A DNA stretch of 64,000 nt from Dichetophora obliterata (lineage: Eukaryota; Arthropoda; Insecta; Diptera; Sciomyzidae), in NCBI GenBank assembly GCA_963920525.1, contig OY986436.1, positions 179,260,361-179,324,360 on the forward strand, read 5' to 3'. Positions 12,653-25,516 of this stretch are shown here, in pieces. The notes beneath the pieces are model-generated. The model had not been told where the DNA came from. It ran no database searches and worked only from the letters and a program-made list of their open reading frames with translations. The position numbers were made by a program, and so were the translations under genes. Numbering within the stretch: the first letter of the stretch is position 1; each line of letters begins with the position of its first letter.

Positions 12653-12776
12653 GTGGCGGCCGTAGCCTAGTGGGTAGAGTGCGTGGCCCCTAACCTCAAG
12701 AACCGCGGTAGCCCGGGTTCAATTCCAGCTCAGACAGAAAGTTTTTTCAATTGAATTAATTTTTCTGATCGGTCGT
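12653..12776 (+). mobile_element. SINE-A (tRNA-derived), 5' part only
   Basis: GTGGCGGCCGTAGCC opens a tRNA-like head with A box TAGCCTAGTGGGTAGAG and B box GGTTCAATTCC. The same head occurs at 34912 and, in complement, at 49255. Homology continues to CGGTCGT at 12776 and then switches at once into the tandem repeats of the foldback arm. The 3' two thirds of the SINE are missing. Confidence 0.85.
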
Positions 12777-13996
12777 TGAAATTCTGACGACGGATTCGGA
12801 TTCAGCGACCGATTTTTGGTATACCATTTTTTTTGCCAGCCCCGAATTCATAAAACTACAAAAAATAAAGGTGGCAACCCTATCCACCATATTGAAATTT
12901 AAAATTCTGACCTTAGATTCGAAATCAGCGACCCCTTAACACTAATAAATGACGTTTAAAACTGTTGAAAATATATATTTTTAGGTGGCAACCCTATTAT
13001 TTCAAAATTTTATAATTTTGAAACTCTGACGACGGATTCGGATTCAGCGACTCATTTTTGGTGTACAATTTCTTTTTTGCCAGCCCCGAATTTATAAAAT
13101 TACAAAAAATAAAGGTGGCAACCCTATCCACCATATTGAAATTTAAAATTCTGACTTTAGATTCGAAATCAGCGACCACTTAACACTAATAAATGACGTT
13201 TAAAACTCTTAAACAGACATATTATTAGGTGGCAACCCTATTATTTCAAAATTTTATAATTTTGAAATTCTGACGATGGATTCGGACTCAGCGACCCATT
13301 TTTTTTGCCAGCCCCGAATTCATAAAACTAAAAAACTAAAGGTGGCAGCCCTATCCACCATCTTGAATTTGAAAATTTTGACCTTAGATTCGAAATCAGC
13401 GACCCCTTAACACTGATAAATGATGTTTAAAACTTTTAAAAGTACATATTATTAGGTGGCAATACTGTGGTAAAAATTTAGGTGGCAACCCTAACCTCCA
13501 TCTTAAATTTTAAAACTGTGACAATATATTCGAAATCAAATCCGTTGTCAGAATATCAAAATTACAAGAATTCGCAAAAATAAAAAAAATCTAGGTGGCA
13601 ACTCTATCCGCCATCTTAAATTTTAAAGTTTGACAGCATCTTCGAAATCATTTATCCTAAAACTTCACACCACGGAGTCCACAGAATCCTTAAAAGTCCT
13701 ATTACGCTTAAGCTCTCTCTAAAGAAGCTCATTGAATTTTTGGATATTTGCTTTAATTCAATAATTTGGATACTTGCGAGGCTTACAAGCTTTTGCCGAA
13801 GGGCATCAAGCTTTCCATTGCTTGAAACTTCGTGCCGTTCGCTTGTAAGCTAGAATAGGTGCAAGCTGTGCGTGGGCTTATTTATATTCAATTACAAGCT
13901 TTGCTTGATTCAAAATTATCAAGCTCAAGCTAGCTTGAACTTGTATTTTAAGCAAGCGCTTGAAATAGACTTCAAGCAGGCTTGTGCAGTTCTCTG
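12777..13996 (+). mobile_element. Foldback element half (single right arm) with about 243-bp tandem repeats
   Basis: The right end is GGCTTGTGCAGTTCTCTG at 13996, identical to the right end of the complete foldback at 16193. Inward the arm carries AAGCTT-rich subterminal sequence, then TCCACAGAA/GGTGGCAAC blocks. Three tandem units follow whose CTGACGA starts lie at 12784, 13026 and 13270 (242 and 244 apart). The complete element has only one such unit per arm. No left partner arm was found upstream; the SINE-A head sits there instead. Foldback elements of Drosophila also have long arms made of tandem repeats. Confidence 0.75.
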
Positions 13997-14662
13997 ATGG
14001 TATTGTATTCCAAAGATAATCAAAAAAGGCAGTTTCCTTGAAAAATTACCAAAATTAACACAAAAAGAACAAATTCAGTTGCAAGAAACCTGCGCCAGCC
14101 TGGTTTCTCGCAACAACCTGATCTGATCTTATCTGACCTGCCTATTTCCACTCTGCACGCTTCTAGCCAGTTTATAAGAAATCGTATGAAGCGAGTTTTC
14201 GCGAACTGAGACAAGTAAGCAAACCTGCCTGCCTGTCTGCCTGCTTCAGCGTTTACTCTGTCCGCAGACTAACTTGTCTTGAGCTGCATTTGACAGGTCG
14301 ACAATTACGTTTTACTTATTTATAATAGTATCGCTTGTGGCCGGAATTCGACCAACTGTCGGTAAAGTAACGAAATTGAATTTGTTTTTCACACAATTAC
14401 TCATTTCATAATCATTGCAAATTGGTAAATCAAAGCTGTGATAAATTTTTGCATGACCTGCCTACGAGTTTATCGTTATTTATTAATGTACATTCCTTAT
14501 TTTTCAATGCTAAAACAGCTGAGTTTAAAAATGCGAAAAACAGTTTTTTTGTGTATTTAGACGTAGAATTACGTCTTACAGCGCGTTTTGCGAGGGGATA
14601 ATTTTCACAAATTTTTTCAAGCACATTTAGGTATTTTAGTTGACAATTTGGGGTTTACTTAC
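13997..14662. other. Spacer between foldback arms
   Basis: It contains the inverted partner (14100-14275) of 11784-11890 and otherwise no gene. Short frames here lack any recognisable motif. The octamer TTACTTAC at 14655-14662 is the left target-site duplication of the complete foldback element. Confidence 0.55.
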
Positions 14663-16193
14663 CAGAGAACTGCACAAGCCTACTTGAAGTTCAAGCCATT
14701 TCAAGTGCTTGAATTCAAGTATGTATCCAAACTTGAAAAAGCAAGCTTTAGCCAGTTTGCAAGTATACCAAACAGATACAAGTCACATTCATGCTTGCTC
14801 GTTGGCTTGGCTTGTTTAGACTTACTTTGTCGGGCAGAAAGTTGAAAAGTTTGAAACGATCGGCAAAAGCTTGTAAGCTCGCAAGTATCCAAAAAATTCA
14901 ATGAGCTTATGTAGAGAGAGCTTAAGCGTAAAAGGACTTTTAAAGTTCTGTGGACTCCGTGGTTCGAAGTTTTAGGGGAAGATGATTTCAGATCTGATGC
15001 AAAAATTTAAAATTTAAGATGGCGGATAGAGTTGCCACCTATATTTTTTGTATTTTTGCGAATTCTTGTTATTTTGGAATTCTGACAATGGATTTGATTT
15101 CGAATATAATGTCACAGTTTTGAAATTGTGAGATGGAGGTTAGCGTTACCACCTAAATTTTTAACACAGTATTGCCACCTAATATGTATTTTTCAGAGTT
15201 TTAAACATCAATTATCAGTGTAAGGGGTCGCTAATTTCGAATCTAAAGTCAGAATTTTAAAATTCAAGACGGTGGATAGAGTTGCCACCTTCATTTTTTG
15301 TATTTTTATGAATTCGGGGCTGGCAAAAAAAGAAATGTTGTACCAAAAATGGGTCGCTGAATATGAATCCGTGGTCAGAATTTTAAAATTATAAAATTTT
15401 GAAATAATAGGGCTGCCACCTAATAATATGTATTTTAAAAAGTAATAACAACCTTATTATTTCAAAATTTTGAAATTATGACCACGGATTCGGATTCAGC
15501 GACTCATTTTTGGTATACCATTTTTTTTGCCAGCCCCGAATTCGCAAAAATACAAAAAATTAGGGTTGCAACCCTATCCACCATTTTGAATTTTAAAATT
15601 CTAACTTTAGATTCAAAATCAGCAACCCCCTAAAACTGATAGTTGATGTTTAAAACTCTTAAAAATACATATTATTAGGTGGCAATACTGTGTTAAATAT
15701 TTAGGTGGCAACCCTAACCTCCATATTAAATTTTAAAACTGTGACATTATATTCGAAATCAAATCCGTTGTCAGAATTTCAAAATTAAAAGAGTTCGCAA
15801 AAATCTAGGTGGCAGCTCTATCCGCCATCTTAAATTTTGAATTCTGACATTAGATCCGAAATCATCTACCCTTAAAACTTCGAACCACGGAGTCCACAGA
15901 ACCCTTAAAAGTCATAATACGCTTAAGCTTTTCCTACACAAGCTCATTGAAGTTTTTGGATACTTGCCTTCAAGTTCAAGCTTTATGCCGAAGTCATCAA
16001 GCTTTCCTTTACTTAATACTTCGTACCGTTCGCTTGTAAGTTAGCATAATTGCAAGTCGCAAGCTGTAGTGAGCTTATTTATATTCAATTACAAGCTATA
16101 TTTGATACAAAATTATCAAGCTCAAGCTAGCTTGAACTTGTATTTTAAGCAAGTACTTGAAATAGACTTCAAGTAGGCTTGTGCAGTTCTCTG
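14663..16193. mobile_element. Foldback element, complete (1531 bp), 8-bp duplication
   Basis: The ends are CAGAGAACTGCACAAGCC at 14663 and its complement ending at 16193. The arms, 14663 to about 15420 and about 15450 to 16193, are inverted copies of each other over almost their whole length, so nearly the entire element folds back with a tiny loop. Flanks are TTACTTAC and ATACCTAC (6 of 8 equal), consistent with an 8-bp target duplication. GGTGGCAACC blocks repeat in the arms. There is no coding capacity, so it would be mobilised in trans, probably by a hAT- or P-type enzyme given the duplication length (inference). Confidence 0.8.
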
Positions 16194-16201
16194 ATACCTA
16201 C

Positions 16202-17450
16202 ACTGCCGTCCTAAGAAAGAAACTCACAAACGCCAAAATTCCAAAATGTAGAAAAGAGCAGAATCCGAACATGAATGAGTTTTTAATTTTTGTGTTAAGC
16301 TAAGATTACCCATTTTCAACTCCAAATGACTGAATAATTTAAGTAAAGTGGTCACTTCTAGTGTGTTTCTTAGAAAGATAAAAAAGTAAAAGCTATATAT
16401 CTCAAAACTACTCAAATGAAGATATGACTTTTTTACTTAGGAGGGTAGTATAGCCTACTACCCCACAAAATTCAAAAATGTTCCGATTTGAAAGTTTGAA
16501 CAGTCAATTTAGATGTAAATAGGGACTCTTATTTCAAATATGGGCATTTCCATAGTCACGCACGTAACGTTCGTACGCCTTTTTCGTTGTTAAAAATTAA
16601 AAAAAGCAAAGAAATATTTTAACTTTTTTGTCCTGTTTTCATTTTTGGATAGCATTCTAGTAGTACTATATAAAGGTGGAAGCGGTCGAACGTATTGTCC
16701 AAAGATATAAGCAATCAAACGAGGACGCGTTACGATACAAAAAATGGAAGTGGTTTTTCTCTGCATTAATATAATCAAAAAATCTGGGAGTCTGCACGAG
16801 ACTTTTCATTAAAAATATTTTAATGTTTTCTGGAATGATTTTGCTATATATTCATAATTGTTTCTTTGAAAAATCTTTTTTAATTATTTTTATACAAGAC
16901 ATAACATAATACGTTACGATACATACGCTACGATACAGATTTTTCCCTTCAAAGAAGTAAAATTGTTTTATAGTTTTATAGGTTTAATTGAACTTAAAAA
17001 TCATATAAAGTGTAATTCAGGTCCGTAAAAATAGAAAACTAAAAAAAATTTGATTAAACTTTGTATTATACGAGTATTTATTAAACATATAAAATTCCTA
17101 CTTTTGTTAAAATATTTCTACTTTTGTCACCATTTTTCTATTTTTGTTGCCATTCATCTTGTTTGTTGCCATATTTTCAAAATTCACATTGAGATCAGCT
17201 CTCAGTACTCTCACAATATAAATTTAAAAATTTTTTTCTCTGTTATGAAGGTTTAAAAAAATTTTCAGTAACATTTTATTTTTCAATCGTGGTAGACCTT
17301 TTGGTGAAAATGTCCAATCAGCTTTAATAATTATTTTGTAACACCGTTTTTTAGCTATCGATAGGTTATTCTTTTTAGTGAATTTCGACAAAGTGTTCCT
17401 ACATTATTGCAAATAAGAAACGTTTTTATGAATTAATTTAAATAAATATT
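16202..17450. other. Gene-less stretch
   Basis: Very AT-rich. Short open frames such as 17050-17256 are hydrophobic by composition only. No transposon ends seen. Confidence 0.45.
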
Positions 17451-17460
17451 ACATTTAATT

Positions 17461-17662
17461 AAAGTTTTTTCCTAAATGACCTCTATATTTATTATGTTGA
17501 CTTTATATGATTTAAATACACATTCTAAATGTTTGATAGTTTAAATCATACTTGATTTTAAATACAAATTCTAGTTGTTTGATAGTTTAAAATCGTTTAT
17601 TGAGCTTAAGGTCAAAGTTAGAATAATTAATTGTTCTAACGAATCTTTCCAAAGAAACAACA
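17461..17662 (+). mobile_element. SINE-D retroposon, copy 2 (full length)
   Basis: Flanked by the direct repeat ACATTTAATT at 17451-17460 and 17663-17672. The 5' start AAAGTTTT equals that of the copy at 3555, which marks the true 5' end. It ends in an AAC-rich tail. Length about 202 bp. There is no clear tRNA-like head; a B-box-like GATAGTTTAAAATC occurs. It moves by target-primed reverse transcription judging from the tail and duplications. Confidence 0.8.
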
Positions 17663-18006
17663 ACATTTAATTTGAGGTAATTGAAATACCTTTAATTAAT
17701 TTCTACATTATATTTCAATAAGAGCATTATTTTGTGCTCTACTAATTAAAACATTTTTTATTTTTTATTTTGTTTTTAAAAAATTTCATAAAATTGAACA
17801 TAAGTTTGCTTACAAAGTTATCAAAATAACAAAAATTATATAGTTAAATAATTTTATTTTAAAGAATGTTATATTACGAAAAAAATGGCATACAACTCTA
17901 AAAAATCTGTCATGAAATTCAAAAGTAATAATAACTTCCGAAGTGAAAATAGAAAAATCTATTTTTTCAAGTTTTATGTTTAAGCAGCTTAAGCATAATC
18001 TTTAAT

Positions 18007-18179
18007 GTTGATTTACCATGATTTAAATACAAATTCTAAATGTTTGATAGTTTAAATCTTCTTGATTTTAAATGCAAATTCTAGTTGTTTGATAGTTCAA
18101 AATCGTTTGTTGAGCTTTAGGTCAGGTTAGAACAATTAATTGCTCTAACAAATTTTTTCCAAAGAAACAACTACAACAA
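18007..18179 (+). mobile_element. SINE-D retroposon, copy 3 (5'-truncated)
   Basis: Homologous to the copy 2 sequence from its GTTGA block to the CAACTACAACAA tail. It is flanked by a 13-bp direct repeat CATAATCTTTAAT at 17994-18006 and 18180-18192. It lacks the first 30-odd bases of the full copy. 5' truncation with target duplication is typical of LINE-driven insertion. Confidence 0.85.
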
Positions 18180-18357
18180 CATAATCTTTAATATCAACTG
18201 CTTCTTTATGAATAACGAAACGAAGGCTTAATGTCGTGAAAGAGACGAGTAAAAAAATGTAGAAAAATGTATTGCTTATCGTGTAGGTTCAGCCGTCGTG
18301 TAGTTAGCTCGAGTTTTAAAAAATCTACTTTTTTTAGTGGGTTTTGTAAAACACAAT

Positions 18358-19033
18358 AGGGGTACTCACACTGAATTGAGTAGTTGGGTAAGGGTAGATT
18401 GAGTACTGTTAATTGCGAGCACCCTAAATTGCAATCTAGTACTTTGTAGTATAATTTTGGGCACTGCTGTATGTTTAATTAATCTCCCTAATGTAACTGA
18501 TGAGAGATGAGTGACAGCTGGAAGAGGGTTGTCACAAAATTATTTTTTGTCATTTTATGTTTTTTATTTTATGATTTGGGCGTAGAAAATTTATTTTATA
18601 TATGAGTAATTTTTAACGTGAACTTCGCAGCATTTTATAATTAACTAGCAGTCCCGGGCAGACGTTGTCCTAACACAGACCACCTTACTGCCATATAAGA
18701 ATTTTCATGTCAATCGGAAAAAAATTTTATACATCTGTATTGGCATAACTGTAGTGCGACCACGCCCATATATATTTCAGTTTCCGATATGAACTAAATT
18801 TACAAATTTTAATCTAATACAACCAAAAACGACCGAAATATAGCATTTTTATTGATTTAGGTGCGGTAAAAGGGGGTGTGGCAATTTTTTTTTTGTTATT
18901 AGAGATATTCGCCTAGACTACAAATGTTACAGCTAGAGTAGATTGGTAGATGGGTACTTGGGAACAATGTCACTTTTACAAAAACAAAATGTACGGCATT
19001 TGTCAATCTACCCAAGTCAGTGTGAATACCCCT
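18358..19033. mobile_element. MITE-like element with AGGGGTAYTCACACTGA ends
   Basis: AGGGGTACTCACACTGAATT at 18358 and the complement of AGGGGTATTCACACTGACTT at 19033 are inverted ends. AAT occurs directly outside both (18355-18357, 19034-19036), which may be a 3-bp duplication. Inside, near 18648, ACTAGCAGTCCCGGGCAGAC looks like another DINE/Helitron-type start, so this element may be interrupted. No protein. Confidence 0.6.
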
Positions 19034-19036
19034 AAT

Positions 19037-20490
19037 ATATTCAGATTATATTGTAAGAATTTGAAACCCAAATTTAAAATATTAACGATGTTATAGCACA
19101 TATTCGAGAGCGCCTTACATTGCGCGCTGTGTGTTAAAACTTTAAATGCTTTTTTCTCGAAAAGTTTATTTTGATCGTCCCGGGTTTTTTAAAAAAAATT
19201 CTATCGAACCGATTGCACTGAAATTTTAAAACATTATTTTACACGCCAATGGCTCTCGCTGGTAGGATTTTTGTACATTTTGAATAATTTTTACCCCGAA
19301 TTTCCACAAAATAAACACGATTTTTGAAAACTTCTGTTCAGAAGTCCGCAATTTTGATAAATATTAATGAAAATGTGTAAATCCGCATTAAAAAATTTTA
19401 AACGATTGTATAGTATTTTTTTTTTTTTATAAAAAAAAAATTAAAAAAGAAACCTTAAAAATTAAGCTGGAGCTCCAGACTACATCCTAAAATAAGCTCA
19501 AAATAAAAATATAACAGGTAGATGACATCAAAAAAATTATTGGATCTACTATGTCTCTTGTTTTCTCTTTGATCTGTTTTTCTTATGAGAAACCATGCGT
19601 ATCACCCATCGTTCCAGGAGCCAGTGTATCGACGCTCCATATTTTTCATTTGCTGGTGAAATCTTTCCTCATGCTCATCGCTTGCATAACCAAGATTCGG
19701 AGGGAAAAATATTGTTTATTTCAAAACAAATACGTTAAAAGTACTTACCTTGTAGAGCCCAATGCGTTTCCAGAAAGTCAAGATTTAAGTGGTTTTGTAT
19801 TAATCGATTTTGTAGTCGATTTTTTTCTGTTTTAACTCGGGTAGTTTTTACACTTGTATTTAGTGACGGATTTCTGAGAGTTGTATGCTATTTTCTTTGT
19901 AATAGAACATACTTTTAAATAAAATGATGAAACCATTATTTTTTTATAAATTTATTTTAAAGCAAACTTATTTTCCATTTTATGAAAATTTTTAGAAAAA
20001 AAATTTTTTAATATTTTATTAAATAGAGCCTAAGATGTTTTTCCAATTGGAATATAAGGTTGTACTAAATAAAAGGTATTTCAACTACCTTTGTTTAAAA
20101 ATACAATTAATTTAAATTAATTCATAAAAACGTGTTTTATTTGCAACAACAGGGGATCGATCACCTTTTCGAAATTCACAAAAAATAATAGATTTTCGAT
20201 ATTTTAAAAACGGTGTTACAGAATTATTTTTTAATTTAACATTTGGAATCAGCGTCCTATTTTCAATAAGAATTGCCTAATGTTTGACCCAAATCAGAAT
20301 GGCTGTCGCATAGGGTATTCATCGCACAAATATATATATGCCAATATATCAGTTAGAGTACGAATGAAACGAATATCTAACTTTGGGTTTTGTCACTTCT
20401 TTAATAAAGTCACAAAATAGCGAAATCTAAAAAGAAGAAATTCATAAGTGAATATGAGAAAAGTTACATACAAGCTGCTTCTGTAGCTGC
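19037..20490. other. Gene-less stretch
   Basis: A weak frame at 19551-19835 has no recognisable motif. The short ACTTTAAATGC..TTTTTCTCGAAAA motif near 19137 also occurs, diverged, near 27165. Nothing else supported. Confidence 0.4.
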
Positions 20491-20491
20491 T

Positions 20492-20575
20492 TATGCTGTT
20501 GTTATGGTTGCTGGATTGGTTGTTGCTGTTGTGGTTGTTGCTGTTGTGGTTGTTGCTGTTGTGGTTGTTGGCACA
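20492..20575. repeat. 15-bp minisatellite GTTGTTGCTGTTGTG
   Basis: About four tandem units. The minus strand reads as CAACAGCAACAACCA, a Gln/Pro or Thr-rich frame. Such runs occur in polyQ exons of flies, but a stop follows quickly and no flanking coding sequence is seen. Confidence 0.75.
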
Positions 20576-20743
20576 AAATGTACATACATATATAAAAAGA
20601 CATCAGGTTCTTTCGTTTTTGTGGTTTGTTATTGGTTTTGTTTATTTTCAGCAAGATCAATACAATAGAGAATACAGATCCATGTAGCTACAGAGCCAGT
20701 ATGTGTTGCTACTGCGAAAATTTGCACATACTTCACTAAGCAT

Positions 20744-22935
20744 TAGGGAGTCCAATCCCGGAAGCTTTTCTCGATCCTGGGATTATCGGATTATCGAATC
20801 CCGGGATTAGTTCGTGATTGAAAACTTTTAGAAGTGAATAATTCAAAAAGTTTTTTTATAAAACTTTTTATTATGTATTACTTGAAACTAAAAAAATGTA
20901 AATGAATTAATTTATAAAGCAACAAAAGCAAAACAAAACACATTAAGGTTATTCACAATTGCGTTGTTTTCAGTGTAGTTAAAAAACCCCGTGATATTGA
21001 TACCACACTTTTCCGAGCGGTTTTTATATTTTTTGTTGTTTAACATGAAATCTCTAAAACCAAAAGTGTGATCAATTTAAGTAGCCCAATACTATATTTA
21101 ACAATGGAAGAGGCTCAAAATGCAAGTTAAACTTTTTTATGCCGTATATTAATAAAATATATCGAGAGCTTATATTCAATATGACCTATCTACATTTTCC
21201 ACGAAAATAAGTTTTTTATTGCAAAGAAAACGTTGACTCTTCTGTCATCTATGAGATATATTTTAAAAAAAAAAACAATTTTAGCAGAGTTTTCAGCCTT
21301 AAATGGTTGACTTATCTACAATAAATTTTTTTTGTTTGTATGCACAAAAGAACTCATCTCCACAATTTTTTCGGAAATATTCAAAAAAATTGTAAAAAAT
21401 TTGCATTAGACTACAATGGCAGGGCAAAATAGTGAAGGAAATGCATTGAAAATCATAAGAATAGTTGCTTTATGCATCATCAGCGGAAAACGATCTTGGA
21501 CAAATAACAGGTCATTTTATAATCGAATGAAACTATCTTAGAATATTAATGAGTTTTAATGCAGATTCGGACGATAACTCGACATTGGCCCTTTTTTGCA
21601 GAAGAAAGCGAAATTATGGCTATTAGTCTAATAAAAGGAGAAAAACACAACGAAGCGCATGAGGGGTAAACAGTACCTTAGGTTTTTCCAAAAAATTTGC
21701 AACCATTTTCAAGAAGTGAAGTCTGTAAATCCATCATATCACTATTTTAATGATAATATTGAAAAAATGTAAGCGATTCAATTAATAGACCAATATCATT
21801 CTTTACTGTTATTTTGATATCTTTCTCTTGTTTTTGTTAATATTGTTACGAACAAACTGTTTTTAAAATTTGAATAAAATCGTCAAGGAACTCGCAGAGA
21901 TCTTCATTTTCCTGTTGAATAAAAAGACCTATCTACTGATTTGAACAATGAAAAAAAAATATTTAAAATAAAAACCAACCTGTCTACACTTCAACGAATG
22001 TTATGAGATTTCATACATTTTTTTGCTAAAAGAAGCTTGTTTGTTATCCTTTTAAAACAATATTCTGTTACCTTGATTGGTGAATATTTGCACACTAAAA
22101 GATTTAAACGGTTTTTTAGCTCTCCTGAAAAAAGTTTTTTCTTAAATAGGCCATATTGAATATAAGATCTCGATAGCAAATTTAATAGTTTATTTATTTG
22201 CATTGTATCAAAAAGATATAGTGGGAGGTTCCCAACCACGAATTCTGTTTTAAAGTGTGGTGATAATTGTGGTTTTCAACTATAAAAAAACCATAATACC
22301 ACGATACCAAACAATTGTGAATACCCTTATTGTTAATAAACACAAAAAAACTTAAATTATATTAATGACTAGCAAATTGTATTAATTTAAGGAACCAAAA
22401 ATATAAAAAAATTAAATACAGAACAGTTTAAAGTATTATTATATAAATGTTAAACATTTTCTTTAAACACCGTCTTCATGTTTTTTTGTGTTTAAGGCAA
22501 ATTTTTTTGCCATATATAACGCGCTGATGAGAAGCATTTTCTGATTATATTCTAGTTGAATAAATAGTTGTACGATGATCGTAAGCAATTTGTAAGTTTC
22601 GATTACGATTGCCTTTACCACAAACCAAAATTATTTCCTTTATTAGAATTTCTGACAATTTTGAAATAAATAGCTGACTTCCCGATGTTGCAAATTCTTC
22701 TAAAACTTTGCAAAGTCTTTGCTCGAGTGATTCACACTCATCGTCCTAACAATCTTTTTCAGCCCAAATAAAAGGTTTTCTAATTCTATATTCATATCAA
22801 ATTAAATTGAAATGGTACATAAATATTTGTAAAAGAAATTTTTCATTTAAAAATCCCGGAAAGAAAATCCCGGAATTTAAAGATCCCGGAATTTAAAGAG
22901 GCTTAAATAGTCCGGGATCCCGATTGACTTCCCTA
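20744..22935. mobile_element. hAT-type element, 2192 bp, perfect 8-bp duplication
   Basis: Ends TAGGGAGTCCAATCCCGG and TAGGGAAGTCAATCGGG (complement of the right end) are flanked by CTAAGCAT at 20736-20743 and 22936-22943, an exact 8-bp duplication. Subterminal ATCCCGG/CCGGGAT motifs repeat at both ends, as transposase-binding sites do in hAT elements. No transposase is readable. The middle is occupied by another element (20946-22326), leaving roughly 0.8 kb of its own sequence. Confidence 0.88.
20946..22326. mobile_element. Nested element, PIF/Harbinger-like, inside the hAT
   Basis: The left end reads AGGTTATTCACAATTG, the right end in complement GGGTATTCACAATTG, followed inward on both sides by GTGGTAT/ATACCAC stretches. 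TTA lies outside both ends (20943-20945, 22327-22329), compatible with a 3-bp duplication. No transposase domain is recognisable; a 42-codon frame from 21417 on the plus strand is too short to judge. Superfamily inferred only from duplication length and ends. Confidence 0.55.
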
Positions 22936-23099
22936 CTAAGCATGCGTTGTGCTTCAAAACTCAATTTATTTTTGAAATACCATAATAAATTCGAATAATT
23001 TATATTCTGCATAGGTTTATTTTTTCCATATTACAAATATATTTTGTTAACTAAAATTTAATTTTTAAACTTCTTTTAAAATATATATATATACATTAA

Positions 23100-24022
23100 G
23101 GTGGATCGTTTTGTTCAGGGGTAAAAAACACTTTTTTCGACACTCAATCCGAAAGGATATCGAAATCGGTGGAACTATCATCCAGCGGTTTTGATTTAAA
23201 AAAGTCACTTTTTCGCCAAAAATCACCGGTTTTTTTGCCGTAAGTTTTTATCAATCTAAAATAACCAAAAGTTGGGTGCAAATGAAAGGTATCTTGGATC
23301 CCAAGGTTGTAAATAGGAAGATGGTTAGATTCAAAAAATTTTTTAGTGCAACAGTGTTCAGAATTCGGTCAACATTTTGGGTATATTTCACTAAAATCGC
23401 TATAATTTTGCCATTTTTCAGTAAATTTAATAAAAAAATAAAGTATTGTTCAAAAAGACTTGGTGTAATCTATTGATATAAAAAAAAAAAAAAAAAAAAA
23501 AAATCAAAACTGTGGAATTTTTTTTAACTTTTTTGGAAAGTATGTTTGTAAGGGTATTTTTTCACAAAAATCTATAAATCCACTAATTTTCAGTAAATTC
23601 ACTATTTTTAAAATGGTGTGGCCTTGAAGAGGCTTCATCTTTCGTGGTGAACAATCAAAAATTAACATATTTATAGCGAATGAACAGCAAATTTATAGCG
23701 ATTTTAGTGAAAAGTACCCAAAATGTTGACCGAATTCTGAACACTGTTGCAGTAAAAAAATTTCTTGAATTTAAAAATCTTCCTAGTTACAACTTTGGTG
23801 TCCCAGATACCTGTCATTTGCACCCATTTTTTAGGTAGTTATTTTAGATTGATAAAAAGTTACGGCGGAAAAAACCGGTGATTTTTGGCGAAAAAGTGAT
23901 TTTTTAAATCAGAACCGCTGGATGACGGTTCCACCGATTTAGATATCCTTTTGGATTTAAAATCTACTTGAATCCAGCTCCGAGAATATGAGTGTCGAAA
24001 AAATGTTTTTTTTTTATCCACC
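23100..24022. mobile_element. Long palindromic MITE, TTAA-flanked (923 bp)
   Basis: Ends GGTGGAT and ATCCACC are flanked by TTAA at 23096-23099 and 24023-24026. The arms are each about 310 bp and inverted over long stretches: for example GTTCAGAATTCGGTCAACAT near 23356 and its complement near 23730, and AAAAATCACCGGTTTTTT near 23217 with its complement near 23870. The centre holds a poly-A run at 23480-23502. The frame at 23276-23476 is a by-product. TTAA could mean piggyBac-type; TA-type (Tc1/mariner) ends cannot be excluded. Confidence 0.8.
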
Positions 24023-24026
24023 TTAA

Positions 24027-24990
24027 TATACGTATATGCTCTTTACTAAATGAAAAATAAATAATTCATATTTTTCAGAAATATTTATTTACATTTATTA
24101 AACATTACTTTGAATTACATTTAAGTTTGGCCAACATAAAAATGAACAAGAACACCAAATTCATCACTAAAAATATCAAACAACAAATTATTAAATTTGT
24201 TTTTAAATAATTTTTATTTAGAAGATGAAATATTTTTGAAAATTATAAAAAAACCAGAATTTTACTCTATTACTACTGTAAAAAAAGAAATTCTAAGTTC
24301 ATACTTACGATACTATCGAAACTGTCTTTTTTCTATGCTTTCTTTTCTCATTTATTTTGAACGCTTAAGCCAAAGATGATTTGCGTTTTCGATAAAAGTA
24401 GTTTTGTTGAGGTAATAATTTTTAGGTTTAATGTGCGTCTTTTGCTTTAGTAGCTTATTAAGCGAATAAAATATAAAATGAAAACTATACTAAAGCCAGA
24501 TCGAAATTGAAAATTCGCCGGAAACTACTTAAAAGTTTGGGGGACTCTTAAAACTATTTCGGCATAATTTTTTTTTTTTGGATCGGAGGACTCCCCATGG
24601 AGTGGTTTTAATTTTCCTTAACCCCTTTTTTTGTCAAAAAGTTATGTTTTTTCTATGTAATTTTTTTTTCTTCAGAATGCATACCCAAGATAAGCAAAAT
24701 AATAAAGATTATGATCGTACACAAACGATAATAGCGTTGATCATAAAATCTTACCCATAAGACTAGAAAAATTTGGAATTTCTGGTACTTTACTAAAATG
24801 GCTCGATACCTATCTGTGTGAAAGGTACTAAATGTTTTTTGTGAATATAATAATAAATGTACTTTTACAAATTTTGTTATTTGTATTATGGAAAAATTAG
24901 AGACGCAGCCTAAATTTTGCCTCAAGGCGCAAAATTATAAGAAAGTCCCTGGGTACACTGACTTGTAAGTTAGGTTTAAGAAGCTTTTTT
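24027..24990. other. Gene-less stretch
   Basis: No supported frame or transposon end. Confidence 0.45.
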
Positions 24991-25516
24991 TTTTGCTTGA
25001 GGGGAGGTTCTAGTAGAAACGTAACGTCATTTAGGAATTTTTTTTTAACGAACGTAAATCTTTTTTGAAAAAATCTTTTGTGGCATTTCTAGTCTATACT
25101 TTAAGGACATTATACAATTTTTTCGATGAAAAATAATTTAAAATGGTGGCTAAAGGTCTCGCTGATCAAAGTCGTGCGCGGCGATAGCCGATGTGCGCTG
25201 TACATTCTACACCCCTGCCAAGTGATCTGATACGAAGAAACCAAAAAAAAACTATTAACCTAGATGAAATTTGGTTGCCTTGTAGATTTCCGATTTTAAC
25301 AAAACTATTTTTAAAAAAATGTCGCCCCTTTGAAAATAACCCTGTTTTTCCTCCTTTTTCATTTGCTTTAACGTTAAAAAATAATGATAATAAATTTTTT
25401 GAAAAAAAAAATTTCCTGAAGGCCCCCTAAATTGAATAAGCTTTAATTTGAGCCGTCAAACATCGAAATCGGTCAAGTCGTTGAAGCGGAATCGTGTACA
25501 GCGCGGAAAAAAGTTA